Source: Denitratisoma sp. DHT3 (GTDB lineage: Bacteria; Pseudomonadota; Gammaproteobacteria; Burkholderiales; Rhodocyclaceae). Taken from it: 64,000 nt of DNA. Of the stretch, positions 1 to 8,992 are shown one piece after another. The stretch's first letter is position 1, and each line of letters starts with the position of its first letter. The stretch is taken from NCBI RefSeq assembly GCF_007833355.1, contig NZ_CP020914.1, forward strand, positions 730,047 to 794,046, given 5' to 3'. The notes under the pieces are model-generated. The model was not told where the DNA came from. It searched no databases and was given only the letters and a program-made list of their open reading frames with translations. A program made the position numbers and the translations under genes.

Positions 1-799
1 GCAGGCCGCGTATCACTTCGTCGCGTCGGGAGAGGAATTCGAGCAGGGAGTCATGCTGCGAATGATCCGGCACGTAAACGATGAAAATGCCTTCCCGGAA
101 AAAGGAGGCATAGACCTTGTAACGCTGCTGCCTCCCGGCCGCGTCCGCCAGGCTGATGGAGGCCTCGGCGACAGGCCTGACGGAGATGTCGTCGATTTGC
201 TGGAGGCGCTGCTGCAATTGATTGGACAGTTCAATCGGTATGCCTTGACTGAGTTGGACCACCCCTCTGGGCGACAACCGGCCCTTGGCCAGTCCCAGAT
301 GGAAATCCAGCAAGTCCCGCCAGTCGTCCCAGCAGCCCCGCGCTGCCAGGAGCCGGAACAGGCCCCGCTCCTCGCTGGTTGCGGGAAGGGAGGCGAGCCC
401 GGCGAACAGTTGGGTCCGGGCGTGCTCGTTGAGCCAGGTCAGTTCGAAGTTGGGGCTCAACATGTAGGCCGGATGCGGCAGCTCGTCCAACGTGACCTTG
501 ATGCCGGGAGAGACGGGGATCGGCGCTGAGCTTGCGCTCGGCGCCGGGGCCTCGCTGCTGGCGACCTCGGAGTGCAGTTGGGAGGCGATATTGACCATGC
601 TGACCCCTTCCTGTTTCAGCTTCTGGATATGACGTACCCGTTCGATGGTGCTTTCGGGGAAGAATCCCAATTGGCGCGGTCCACGCGCGGCGCCCGGGTT
701 CATCACGACCGGTCTGGATACCAATCCCTGGGCGATGTAGTTGTTGAGTGTCGCCCTCGAGATTCCGGTCGCATCCAGTATTTCCTTGCTGGAAAGCAT
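1..799 (-). CDS. MerR-type HTH regulator with PAS-like sensor region, 3' part outside window
   Basis: Starts at the ATG whose first base is 799 and stays open to the left edge (about 266 codons visible), so the C-terminus is missing. The first ~75 residues form a MerR-like winged helix: a helix-turn-helix near residues 4-20 (ILDATGISRATLNNYIAQGL) followed by a wing containing RQLGFFPESTIERV. After a Ser/Ala/Pro-rich linker (~85-100) comes a PAS- or MmyB-like region (PAYMLSPNFELTWLN). It ends near the edge with LLEFLSRRDEVIRGL. I infer a sensor/regulator. In related bacteria MerR-PAS proteins may carry a nucleotide cyclase or other output domain, but none is visible here. The start is supported by AAAGGGG just upstream. 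Codon use is ordinary. Confidence 0.75.
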   Translation of the reverse strand, partial: MLSSKEILDATGISRATLNNYIAQGLVSRPVVMNPGAARGPRQLGFFPESTIERVRHIQKLKQEGVSMVNIASQLHSEVASSEAPAPSASSAPIPVSPGIKVTLDELPHPAYMLSPNFELTWLNEHARTQLFAGLASLPATSEERGLFRLLAARGCWDDWRDLLDFHLGLAKGRLSPRGVVQLSQGIPIELSNQLQQRLQQIDDISVRPVAEASISLADAAGRQQRYKVYASFFREGIFIVYVPDHSQHDSLLEFLSRRDEVIRGL

Positions 800-804
800 G
801 TCGC

Positions 805-831
805 CCCTTTATTCCCTTTATTCCCTTTATT
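805..831. repeat. Three perfect 9-bp tandem repeats in the leader of the MerR-type gene
   Basis: The unit ccctttatt occurs three times without mismatch. On the coding (minus) strand this reads AATAAAGGG three times, directly before the start codon at 799, so each copy supplies a Shine-Dalgarno-like AAAGGG. Copy number could change by slippage. Confidence 0.85.
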
Positions 832-856
832 CTTGCGTCCTGGGAAAGCTTTTTAT

Positions 857-901
857 TGGACAGTCCATGTGTATATTTAATCTGTCCAGATGATTTGTCA
901 A
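857..901 (-). promoter_or_regulatory. Predicted promoter with dyad operator upstream of the MerR-type gene
   Basis: On the minus strand a perfect TTGACA (positions 901-896) is followed after about 17 nt by an AT-rich -10-like AAATAT. An inverted repeat, tggacag (857-863) and ctgtcca (882-888), overlaps the spacer and the -10. This placement is typical of MerR-family operators, so autoregulation is likely but inferred. Confidence 0.5.
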
Positions 902-943
902 GAGGAAATTGGGACATGTCATAATGCATTGATATTTCCGTAA

Positions 944-1456
<513 letters not shown>

Positions 1457-2371
1457 ATGAGAATCAGAATTAGCATTCCATCACAACAGATTGAAATTTA
1501 TGATGATAGCGGCCTTCTTTCAAGGCGCTACCTGATCTCCACCGCGAAGAATGGCGCTGGCGAGCAGCGGGGAAGCTATCGGACGCCGCGTGGCCGGCAC
1601 CTGATCCGGGCCAAGATCGGCGGCGGCCAGCCGGAGAACACGGTCTTCGTGGGGCGGCGCCCGACCGGAGAAATCTGGACGCCGCAACTGGCGGCCGCCC
1701 ATCCCGGTCGGGACTGGATGCTGACCCGGATTCTCTGGCTCTCCGGGCGGGAGCCGGGGTTCAATCGCCTGGGCGAGGTGGATACCATGCGCCGCTACAT
1801 CTATCTCCACGGCAGTCCGGACACGGTGGAGATGGGGCAGCCGGGTTCCATCGGCTGCGTGCGCATGCGCAACCGCGACATCGTCGAACTGTTCGACCTG
1901 GTGCCGCCGTACACGCCGGTGGATATCGTCGAATTCCGGGTGCAGGACGGCGGTTGGGACGATCTGGCGGAGGGCGCCAGATCGGCGCGGGAAGCGGTCT
2001 TCGTGCGCGAGCAGGGGATCGCCGCGGCCGAGGAATGGGATCGTTTCGACGCCGCCGCGCATCATGCGGTGGCCTACGGGCCGGCGGGGGAACCCATCGG
2101 CACCGGGCGCCTGCTGGACGATGGACGCATCGGCAGAATGGCGGTATTGGCGCCCTGGCGCGGCAAGGGTGTGGGGAGCGCGCTGCTGGATCGTCTGCTC
2201 GAGGCGGCCGCGCGGGCCGGCATGGCGAAGGTCCGGCTGCACGCGCGGCAGTCGGCGGCGACGTTCTATCGGCAACAGGGCTTTGTGCAGCAGGGGGAAC
2301 CGTTCCAGGAGGTGGGAACGTCCCACGTGCTGATGGAGCGCCGCCTGGCACCGCCGGGCGACCGCGCCTAG
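1457..2371 (+). CDS. L,D-transpeptidase (YkuD) domain fused to GNAT acetyltransferase
   Basis: 304 residues with two domains. Residues ~1-160 are a YkuD catalytic domain: an HGSPDT block is followed by GSIGCVRM, which contains the probable nucleophilic cysteine. The usual Ser-His-Gly-Cys is here Ser-Ile-Gly-Cys. Residues ~165-300 are a GNAT domain: GRIGRMAV, then WRGKGVGSALLD as the acetyl-CoA loop, then ATFYRQQGF. No signal peptide is visible, unlike classical periplasmic L,D-transpeptidases, so a cytoplasmic role or export by another route must be considered. The start codon directly follows the tadA stop. The substrate of either domain cannot be told from the sequence. Confidence 0.8.
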   Translation: MRIRISIPSQQIEIYDDSGLLSRRYLISTAKNGAGEQRGSYRTPRGRHLIRAKIGGGQPENTVFVGRRPTGEIWTPQLAAAHPGRDWMLTRILWLSGREPGFNRLGEVDTMRRYIYLHGSPDTVEMGQPGSIGCVRMRNRDIVELFDLVPPYTPVDIVEFRVQDGGWDDLAEGARSAREAVFVREQGIAAAEEWDRFDAAAHHAVAYGPAGEPIGTGRLLDDGRIGRMAVLAPWRGKGVGSALLDRLLEAAARAGMAKVRLHARQSAATFYRQQGFVQQGEPFQEVGTSHVLMERRLAPPGDRA

Positions 2372-2392
2372 CCGCGCCCCTATTCCAGCCAG

Positions 2393-3934
2393 CTATTCCA
2401 CCACCGGCGGCGGGCTGCCGGGGTGCCCGAAGGGTGGGCGGGCCTGCCAGACCAGCAGGATCAGGCCGAAGAAGATCCATCCCGCGATCCAGAAGGTGTC
2501 GTTGACGGCCATCGTCATGGCTTCGCGGCTGAGCAGCCTTTCCACCTGGATCATGCCTTGCTGGACCGACAGTCCGAGCGACCCCATCGCGTCCAGCCCC
2601 TGGGCGACTGCGGGATTGGCCTGATGCACGGCTTCCGCCAGGCGCTGATGGTGGAAGCTGGTGCGATCGTCCCAGAGCGTCACTGCCAGCGAGGTGCCGA
2701 AGCTGCCGGCCAGCACCCGCATGAAGTTCACCAGCCCCATGGCGTTGGGCATGTGGTTCGGGTTGGTGCGCGAGACCAGGATCACCATCATCGGAGTGAA
2801 GAAGCCCACCATTCCGAAACCCTGCACCAGACGGGGCAGGGAGATGGACAACAGGTCGACGTTGTCGGCGTAATGGCTTTGCCACCAGAAGGTCATGGTG
2901 AAGATCAGAAAACCCAGGGTCACGATCAGCCTCAGGTTCAGCCGGTCCAGATACTTGCCCAGCAGCGGGGTCAGCAATACCGGCAGTATGCCGATCGGCG
3001 CCGTGGCGATCCCCGCCCACGTCGAGGTATAGCCCATATTGGTCTGGAGCCAGAGCGGCAGCACCACGACGCCGCCGAGGAAGGTCATGTAGCCCAGGCT
3101 GATCACCACCGCGGCCACCAGGTAGTTGCGCTCCCCCAGCAGGCTCAGGTCCACCACCGGATGGCGGTCGGTGAGTTCCCAGACGATCAGGGCGCAGAGC
3201 GCAATGGCGGCCACCACCGCCAGGGTCACGATCAGATTGGAGGCGAACCAGTCGAGTTCGTGGCCCTTGTCGAGCAGGATCTGCAGGCTGCCGACGCCGA
3301 GGATCAGCAGCCCCAGGCCGACGCCGTCGATGGGCATCCGGGTGGTCTGGCTTTCCCGGTGCCGCAGCAGCGGCCAGCAGACCCCGACGCAGATCAGGCC
3401 CACCGGCAGATTGATGTAGAAAATCCAGGACCAGGAAAGCTGCTCGGTGATCCAGCCGCCCAGGAGCGGGCCGACGATCGGGGCCACGGCGATCACCATC
3501 ATCGAAATCGCCATCGCCAGACCCCGCTTCTGCGGCGGGTAGCACGACATCAGCAGGCTCTGCGCGAGGGGAAACATCGGACCGGCGCAGGCGCCCTGGA
3601 GCACGCGGGCCATGACCAGGAACTCAAGGGAATGGGCGAAACCGCACAGCCAGGAGGTCAGGACGAAGCCCAGGGTGGACAGCACGAACATGCGCACTTC
3701 GCCGAAGCGGCGCGCCAGCCAGCCGGTGAGCGGCAGCGCGATGGCGTTGGCGACGCCGAAGGAGGTGATGACCCAGGTTCCCTGGGAGGGGCTGACGCCC
3801 AGATCGCCGGCGATGGTCGGGACCGAGACGTTGGCGATGGTGGCGTCCAGCACCTGCATGAAGGCGCCAAGGGACACGAAGATCGTGACCAGCAGCAGCG
3901 GGAGGCCGGAGAGTGGAGGGCGTTCGTCCATCAT
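2393..3934 (-). CDS. DHA2 (EmrB/QacA-type) drug:proton antiporter
   Basis: A 513-residue inner-membrane MFS exporter with the 14-helix DHA2 pattern and the length of E. coli EmrB. Visible signatures are LDATIANVSVPTIAGDL in helix 1, the motif-A loop GWLARRFGEVR, and the helix-5 antiporter motif region around APIVGPLLGGW. EmrB normally works with the periplasmic adaptor EmrA and an outer-membrane TolC-type channel. No adaptor gene is adjacent in this window, so the partner must be elsewhere or absent. The gene is monocistronic as far as can be seen: the efp terminator precedes it and it converges with the YkuD-GNAT gene. Confidence 0.85.
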   Translation of the reverse strand: MMDERPPLSGLPLLLVTIFVSLGAFMQVLDATIANVSVPTIAGDLGVSPSQGTWVITSFGVANAIALPLTGWLARRFGEVRMFVLSTLGFVLTSWLCGFAHSLEFLVMARVLQGACAGPMFPLAQSLLMSCYPPQKRGLAMAISMMVIAVAPIVGPLLGGWITEQLSWSWIFYINLPVGLICVGVCWPLLRHRESQTTRMPIDGVGLGLLILGVGSLQILLDKGHELDWFASNLIVTLAVVAAIALCALIVWELTDRHPVVDLSLLGERNYLVAAVVISLGYMTFLGGVVVLPLWLQTNMGYTSTWAGIATAPIGILPVLLTPLLGKYLDRLNLRLIVTLGFLIFTMTFWWQSHYADNVDLLSISLPRLVQGFGMVGFFTPMMVILVSRTNPNHMPNAMGLVNFMRVLAGSFGTSLAVTLWDDRTSFHHQRLAEAVHQANPAVAQGLDAMGSLGLSVQQGMIQVERLLSREAMTMAVNDTFWIAGWIFFGLILLVWQARPPFGHPGSPPPVVE

Positions 3935-3982
3935 GCGTTACGGAAGAGCGGTACAAGTCGTGAGGATACGCGCCCGGATATG

Positions 3983-4007
3983 AAAAAGGGCGGCCGCGGC
4001 CGCCCTT
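3983..4007 (-). terminator. Intrinsic terminator downstream of efp
   Basis: A perfect 22-bp palindrome (3986-4007, core gggcggccg/cggccgccc) is followed on the minus strand by a run of five T. It lies 19 bp past the efp stop and insulates the exporter gene. Confidence 0.85.
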
Positions 4008-4026
4008 GGACGAGCCGGGAAAGGAA

Positions 4027-4584
4027 TCACTTGACCCGGTTGCGGTACTCGTCGGTGCGCGTGTCGATTTCGATCTTGTCGCCGATGTCCACGAACAGGG
4101 GCACGGGCAGCTCGAAGCCGGTGGCGATCTTGGCGGGCTTCATCACCTTGCCGGAAGTGTCGCCCTTGACGGCGGGCTCGGTGTAGGTGACTTCGCGGAT
4201 CACGGTGGTGGGCAGTTCCACGGAAATGGCCTTGCCGTCGTAGAACACCACTTCGCAGGCCAGGCCGTCTTCCAGGTACTTCAGGGCGTCGGACATGTTC
4301 TCGCCTTCCACCTCGTACTGGTTGTAGTCGGCATCCATGAAGACGTAGAGGGGATCGGCGAAGTAGGAGTAGGACACCTCCTTGCGCTCCAACTGGACCA
4401 CCTCGAACTTGTCGTCGGCCTTGTACACCGTTTCCGAATTGGCGCCGGTGAGCAGGTTCTTGAACTTCATCTTGACGACCGCGGCATTGCGGCCGGACTT
4501 GTTGTATTCGGTCTTTTGCACGACGAGGGGGTCGTTGCCCACCATCACGACGTTGCCGGCGCGGAGTTCCTGTGCGGTTTTCAT
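4027..4584 (-). CDS. efp: Elongation factor P, Arg32 type
   Basis: Binds between the P and E sites of stalled ribosomes and promotes peptide bonds at polyproline stretches. 185 residues, the standard length, with an N-terminal KOW-like domain and two OB domains. The tip loop reads [10 protein letters not shown], with arginine at position 32 where E. coli EF-P has Lys34. Arg32 EF-P is the substrate of EarP, which attaches rhamnose. The earP gene lies immediately upstream on the same strand (39-bp gap), so modification and substrate are coexpressed. A strong intrinsic terminator follows. Confidence 0.96.
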   Translation of the reverse strand: MKTAQELRAGNVVMVGNDPLVVQKTEYNKSGRNAAVVKMKFKNLLTGANSETVYKADDKFEVVQLERKEVSYSYFADPLYVFMDADYNQYEVEGENMSDALKYLEDGLACEVVFYDGKAISVELPTTVIREVTYTEPAVKGDTSGKVMKPAKIATGFELPVPLFVDIGDKIEIDTRTDEYRNRVK

Positions 4585-4623
4585 GATCTTGCTAGCCTGG
4601 AAAGAGAAGTAAAGCCCGCGATT

Positions 4624-5772
4624 TTACCTTGATTCCATTGCGAAAGACAGCAGATTGCGTGCCAGATTCCCTTGCCGCTGCAACTGCCCGGACCACCTTC
4701 GGCCGTGAGCCCGGACGGACGGCAGCGCGACGCGGAAAGCGGTCCAGGCGGCGCCGGCATCGGCGCCGGACTCCCAGGCCCACCAGAAACGGCGCAAGGC
4801 CGTCGTCCAGGATTCCCCGCCGCCCCCCTGATTTCCTCCGAGGCCGGCCAGATAGCGGTCGAGGAAGGCCGCCAGCTTGACTTGGTGGTGATCGTCCGCC
4901 TGCGGATAGATGTGCCAGACGAAGGGCTTTTCGGCCCACTGGGCACGGACGAAGGAGTCCTCGCCGCGCACGAAATTCAGGTCGCACAGCCAGAGCAGTT
5001 CGTCGTACTCGGGCTGCGGCAGGAAGGGCAGTGGGTGGGCGCTGAGCCGGCCGCGTCGCCACGAAGAGGAACCGAAGAACGCTTGTACCACAGGCGTCAG
5101 CCGGCCCTCCGGCACCAGAAGCTCGATGGGCCGCTCATCCGCGGCCCAGGTCTCCAGCAGGTCGGGCAGGGCTGTATTTTCGTAGCCGAAAAGGGATACG
5201 GTCAGAGGATTGTCGAGCGCGGCAGGCAGGCCCAGGCGACGGCGCAGGTCCTGCCCGTCGAAGCCGGCGCGGCGCCGGTCGTAATCGGCTTCCCGCAGCA
5301 GACCGCCGGTGGCGGAGGTGAAGCCGGGAAAGAAAAAATGCTTGGTCAGCGGCAGGGTGGGGTGGGGCGAGGTCAAGCCATGGCAGCCTTCGACCCAGTC
5401 TTCGGCGGAGAGATATTCGAGGTTGATCCAGACCGGCGCCACCGGACGTCGGGCCATCGCCGCGAGATAGGCCGGCGGCAGTTCGCAGGCGAAGGCTTCG
5501 ATCACCACGGCGGCGACCTCGTCCGCCGCGGCGGCAGACATCGGTGTCGGCCACGGATCGGGCCAGCGCCGGACCGCCACGCCGGCCGCCGTCTGTTCAC
5601 CCCGCGCCGGATCGATGTCGGGGCAGAGCCGGGCGAAGGGCATCAGGTCGTCCACCCACAGGCGCACGGCGAGCCCATGCTCCGCCGCCAGTTGCCGCGC
5701 CAGGCGCCAGCAGACGCCGATGTCGCCGAAGTTGTCGACGACCCGGCAGAAAATGTCCCAGCGCTGTTCCAT
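4624..5772 (-). CDS. earP: EF-P arginine rhamnosyltransferase
   Basis: Transfers rhamnose from dTDP-L-rhamnose to Arg32 of EF-P. The 382-residue protein matches the EarP (DUF2331) family, with two Rossmann-like GT-B halves. The N-terminus FCRVVDNFGDIGVCWRLARQL contains the conserved NFGDIGV segment. The C-terminal half has FVRGEDSFVRAQWAEKPFVWHIYPQ, the conserved nucleotide-sugar/catalytic segment. It lies directly upstream of efp, whose R32 agrees with this pathway. The dTDP-rhamnose genes (rmlABCD) are not in the window. The divergent neighbour begins only 50 bp away, so promoters overlap. Confidence 0.95.
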   Translation of the reverse strand: MEQRWDIFCRVVDNFGDIGVCWRLARQLAAEHGLAVRLWVDDLMPFARLCPDIDPARGEQTAAGVAVRRWPDPWPTPMSAAAADEVAAVVIEAFACELPPAYLAAMARRPVAPVWINLEYLSAEDWVEGCHGLTSPHPTLPLTKHFFFPGFTSATGGLLREADYDRRRAGFDGQDLRRRLGLPAALDNPLTVSLFGYENTALPDLLETWAADERPIELLVPEGRLTPVVQAFFGSSSWRRGRLSAHPLPFLPQPEYDELLWLCDLNFVRGEDSFVRAQWAEKPFVWHIYPQADDHHQVKLAAFLDRYLAGLGGNQGGGGESWTTALRRFWWAWESGADAGAAWTAFRVALPSVRAHGRRWSGQLQRQGNLARNLLSFAMESR

Positions 5773-5822
5773 GGGTCGGTATCATAAGCCGGCCAAGCCG
5801 GAACCCAACAGAGGAAGCTTCG

Positions 5823-5897
5823 ATGAGTGGCGGTGCCGATTGGCCGGAAAAACGCAAGAAGGTCCTCCCTCCCGGCCGCCCACGGCCGGCTTTGTAA
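5823..5897 (+). CDS. Possible 24-residue small protein upstream of udg
   Basis: An ATG at 5823 is preceded by a good Shine-Dalgarno (AGAGGAAG, about 5 nt spacing). It opens a short frame beginning MSGGADWPEKRKK and ending in a Pro/Arg-rich PPGRPRPAL before TAA. The stop is four bases before the udg ATG, and udg has no Shine-Dalgarno of its own. The frame is strongly basic in the middle. It may be a real small protein or a leader coupling translation to udg. I do not recognise the product. Confidence 0.4.
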   Translation: MSGGADWPEKRKKVLPPGRPRPAL

Positions 5898-5901
5898 CGC
5901 A

Positions 5902-6531
5902 ATGAGTTCACTGCTGACCTGTACCGACTGTCCGCGCCTGGCCGCTTTCCTGGGCCGCGTCGCCGACGAGAATCCCGGCTATCACTGCAAACCGGTGCCG
6001 CCTTTCGGCGCGGCGCGGGCGCGCCTGCTGATCGTGGGACTGGCACCCGGTATGCATGGCGCCAACCGCACCGGCCGCCCCTTCACCGGCGATTACGCCG
6101 GCATCCTGCTGTACGACACCCTGCACCGCTTCGGCTTCGGCTCGGCGTCCGTCTCTGTGGCGGCCGACGACGGCCTGATCCTGACCGACTGCCGCATCAC
6201 CAACGCGGTGAAATGCCTGCCGCCCGACAACAAGCCGGAGCCGGCGGAGATCCGCAATTGCAACGGTTATCTGGCCGACGAACTGAGTGCCGCGCCCGAG
6301 GTGCGGGTGATCCTGGCGCTGGGCCTGGTGGCGCACAAGGCGGTGCTGATGGCGCTGGGTCTGAAGCAGAGCGCGCGGACCTTCGCCCACGGCGCCCGCC
6401 ACGAACTGCCCGACGGCCGGGTGCTGATCGACAGCTACCATTGCAGCCGCTACAACACCAACACCGGCCGCCTCACCGAGGCCGGCTTCCACGATGTCTT
6501 CCGCCTCATCCGCGCCGAACTCGATGCCTGA
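5902..6531 (+). CDS. Uracil-DNA glycosylase, family 5 (UDGb-type)
   Basis: Excises uracil and other deaminated bases from DNA as the first step of base excision repair. Family-5 signatures are GLAPGMHGANRTGRPFTGD near residue 45, NAVKCLPPDNKP near 105, and SYHCSRYNTNTGRL near 180. Four N-terminal and mid-chain cysteines (CTDC and later) suit the iron-sulfur cluster of this family. The ATG at 5902 gives MSSLLTCTDC, the usual N-terminus; an in-frame upstream ATG at 5827 would add 25 unrelated residues. The 3' end overlaps uvrC by 8 nt, so two repair functions are coupled. Confidence 0.88.
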   Translation: MSSLLTCTDCPRLAAFLGRVADENPGYHCKPVPPFGAARARLLIVGLAPGMHGANRTGRPFTGDYAGILLYDTLHRFGFGSASVSVAADDGLILTDCRITNAVKCLPPDNKPEPAEIRNCNGYLADELSAAPEVRVILALGLVAHKAVLMALGLKQSARTFAHGARHELPDGRVLIDSYHCSRYNTNTGRLTEAGFHDVFRLIRAELDA

Positions 6532-8341
6532 TCCGGCAGCCGGCGCTCCGTCCTTCGACGCCAAGACCTTCCTGGCCGGCCTGACCGAGGCGCCGGGGGT
6601 CTATCGGATGCTGGACGCGCAGGGCCAGGTGCTCTACGTGGGCAAGGCCAAGAACCTGCGGAAGCGTGTCGGCAGCTATTTCCAGAAGACCGGCCACAGT
6701 CCCCGCATCAGCCTGATGCTGCAGCAGGTGGCGCAGGTGGAGATCACCGCCACCCGCTCCGAGGCCGAAGCCCTGATCCTGGAAAACACCCTGATCAAGA
6801 AGCTGGCGCCGAAGTACAACATTCTGTTCCGCGACGACAAGTCCTATCCCTACATCCGTCTGTCGGGGGACGAGTTTCCACAACTGGCGTTCCATCGGGG
6901 CGGCTTCGAGCGCCACTCCCGCTATTTCGGCCCCTTCCCGAGCAGCTTGGCGGTGCGGGAAGGCATCCAGTTGCTGCAAAAGACCTTCCTGCTGCGCACC
7001 TGCGAGAACGCCGTCTTCGCCCACCGTTCGCGTCCCTGCCTGATGCACCAGATCAAGCGCTGCAAGGCGCCCTGCGTGGAGTTGGTGTCGGCGGCGGAAT
7101 ACGGCCGCGACGTGAGGATGGCGGAGATGTTCCTGCGCGGCCGCCACGGCGAGGTGATCGAGGGACTGACGCAGCGGATGGAGGCGGCGGCCGAGCAGCT
7201 CCAGTTCGAGGCGGCGGCGGCCCTGCGCGACCAGATCCGGGCGTTGCAGGGTGTGCTGCACCGGCAGTACGTCAGCAGCACCCGCGAGGAGGACGTGGAT
7301 ATCCTGGCCGTGGCCAGCCTGCGCGGCGAGCTGTGCATCAATCTGGCGATGGTGCGGGGCGGCCTGCATCTGGGGGACCGGCCCTTCTTCCCCCGCGATG
7401 CGGTGGGCGACGCGGACCCGGCGGAGGCCCTGGTGGCCTTCATCTCCCAGCATTACCTGGAGCACCCGCCGCCGGCCCGGCTGGTGGTGGGGTTCGAGGT
7501 GGCGGAGGAGTGCGAGGCCGTCTTCGAAGGCAAGAAGGTGGCGGTGTCCCTGCCGCGCAACGAGATGGAGCGCGCCTGGCTGGCGATGGCGGAGAAGAAC
7601 GCCGAACTGGCCGCCGCATCGCGCAGCCAGGCCAGCGCCCGCACCGGGGAGCGGCTGGAGGCGCTGCGCTCCGCGCTGGAACTGGCGGAGCCGCCGCGGC
7701 GCATCGAGTGCTTCGACATCAGTCACACCATGGGCGAGGGCACCGTCGCCTCCTGCGTGGTCTGCATGGACGGGGCGATGAAAAAGTCGGAGTACCGCCG
7801 CTTCAACATCGCCGGCATCAAGCCGGGGGACGATTACGCCGCGATGCGACAGGCGCTGGAGCGGCGCTACGGCAAGGTCGCGGCCGGGGAGGGCGTGGCG
7901 CCCGACCTGATCCTGATCGACGGCGGCAAGGGCCAGCACCGGATGGCCCGCGAGGTGCTGGAGGAACTGGGGCTCGACCACCTGCTTTCCATTGGCGTCG
8001 CCAAAGGCGAGGAAAGGCGGCCGGGACTGGAGACGCTGTTCGTTTCCGGACATCCGGAGCCGCTACAATTGGCGCCCGATCACGCAGGCTTCCATCTGAT
8101 CCAGGAAATTCGCGACGAGGCGCACCGTTTCGCCGTCGCTGGTCATCGGGCGCGCCGGGCCAAGGCGCGGGGACGTTCCGCCCTGGAGGATGTGGCGGGC
8201 ATCGGCCCGACCCGGCGGCGCAGGCTGCTGGCCCACTTCGGCGGCCTGGACGGCGTCAAGGCCGCGGCGGTGGAGGATCTTTGCCGCGTGGAGGGGATCA
8301 GCCGCAAGCTGGCCGAGGAAATTTACCGACAACTACACTGA
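6524..8341 (+). CDS. uvrC: UvrABC excinuclease subunit C
   Basis: Makes both incisions flanking bulky DNA lesions in nucleotide excision repair. The product is about 605 residues, as in E. coli. Domains in order: GIY-YIG nuclease (residues ~15-95, APGVYRMLDAQGQVLYVGKAKNL), a cysteine-containing linker (CLMHQIKRCKAPC), the UVR motif binding UvrB (~200-235), the RNase H-like 5' nuclease (IECFDISHTMGEG and LILIDGGKGQ), and C-terminal helix-hairpin-helix motifs (IGPTRRRRLLAHFG). I prefer the ATG at 6524, which overlaps the udg stop; an ATG at 6494 would lie deeper inside udg. pgsA follows, as in many proteobacteria. Confidence 0.96.
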   Translation: MPDPAAGAPSFDAKTFLAGLTEAPGVYRMLDAQGQVLYVGKAKNLRKRVGSYFQKTGHSPRISLMLQQVAQVEITATRSEAEALILENTLIKKLAPKYNILFRDDKSYPYIRLSGDEFPQLAFHRGGFERHSRYFGPFPSSLAVREGIQLLQKTFLLRTCENAVFAHRSRPCLMHQIKRCKAPCVELVSAAEYGRDVRMAEMFLRGRHGEVIEGLTQRMEAAAEQLQFEAAAALRDQIRALQGVLHRQYVSSTREEDVDILAVASLRGELCINLAMVRGGLHLGDRPFFPRDAVGDADPAEALVAFISQHYLEHPPPARLVVGFEVAEECEAVFEGKKVAVSLPRNEMERAWLAMAEKNAELAAASRSQASARTGERLEALRSALELAEPPRRIECFDISHTMGEGTVASCVVCMDGAMKKSEYRRFNIAGIKPGDDYAAMRQALERRYGKVAAGEGVAPDLILIDGGKGQHRMAREVLEELGLDHLLSIGVAKGEERRPGLETLFVSGHPEPLQLAPDHAGFHLIQEIRDEAHRFAVAGHRARRAKARGRSALEDVAGIGPTRRRRLLAHFGGLDGVKAAAVEDLCRVEGISRKLAEEIYRQLH

Positions 8342-8368
8342 ACCGAGAGCCGCACGCAAAGACCATCC

Positions 8369-8941
8369 ATGCCATCGAATATCCCGAATCTGCTGACCTG
8401 GGCCCGCATTCTCCTGATTCCCCTGTTCGTCGGGGTGTTCTATCTGCCTGCGGATTGGCTGTCGCCGGACGAGGAGAATCTGCTGGCCACGCTGATCTTC
8501 ATCGTCGCCGCGATCACCGACTGGTTCGACGGCTGGCTGGCGCGCAAGCTGGGGCAGACGTCCGCCTTCGGCGCCTTCCTCGATCCGGTGGCCGACAAGC
8601 TGATGGTGGCGGCGGCGCTGGTGCTGCTGGTGAAGCTGGAGCGGGCCGACGCGATCATCGCCTTCATCATCATTGCACGGGAAATCGCCATCTCGGCCCT
8701 GCGCGAATGGATGGCCAAGGTGGGCACGTCGCGCAGCGTGGCGGTGTCCTTCATCGGCAAGCTGAAAACCGCGGCGCAGATGATCTCCATCCCGATGCTG
8801 CTCCATCACGGCCGGCTGGGAGGATTCGACCTCCAGGCCTGGGGCGGCGTGCTGCTGGACGTGGCGGCCGTGCTGACCCTGTGGTCGATGGCTTACTACC
8901 TATGGAAGGCCTGGCCCGACATCTCCGCGCACGGCGGTTGA
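8369..8941 (+). CDS. pgsA: CDP-diacylglycerol--glycerol-3-phosphate 3-phosphatidyltransferase
   Basis: Makes phosphatidylglycerol phosphate from CDP-diacylglycerol in the inner membrane, the committed step to acidic phospholipids. 190 residues with several hydrophobic helices and the CDP-alcohol phosphotransferase motif D-x2-D-G-x2-A-R-x8-G-x3-D-x3-D, seen as DWFDGWLARKLGQTSAFGAFLD then PVADK. The N-terminus NIPNLLTWARILLIPLF is typical of PgsA. It lies 27 bp after uvrC, a common conserved pairing. Confidence 0.95.
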   Translation: MPSNIPNLLTWARILLIPLFVGVFYLPADWLSPDEENLLATLIFIVAAITDWFDGWLARKLGQTSAFGAFLDPVADKLMVAAALVLLVKLERADAIIAFIIIAREIAISALREWMAKVGTSRSVAVSFIGKLKTAAQMISIPMLLHHGRLGGFDLQAWGGVLLDVAAVLTLWSMAYYLWKAWPDISAHGG

Positions 8942-8992
8942 GCGGGGCAGCCTGAGCTGCAACAGGGGAACCGCCGCTGAGCGTTATCGACC

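Noticed and set aside
1761-3545. Minus-strand frame spanning the YkuD-GNAT 3' end and the exporter
   Set aside because: Product is Arg/Pro/Gly-rich with no motif; the exporter is in another frame on the same strand.
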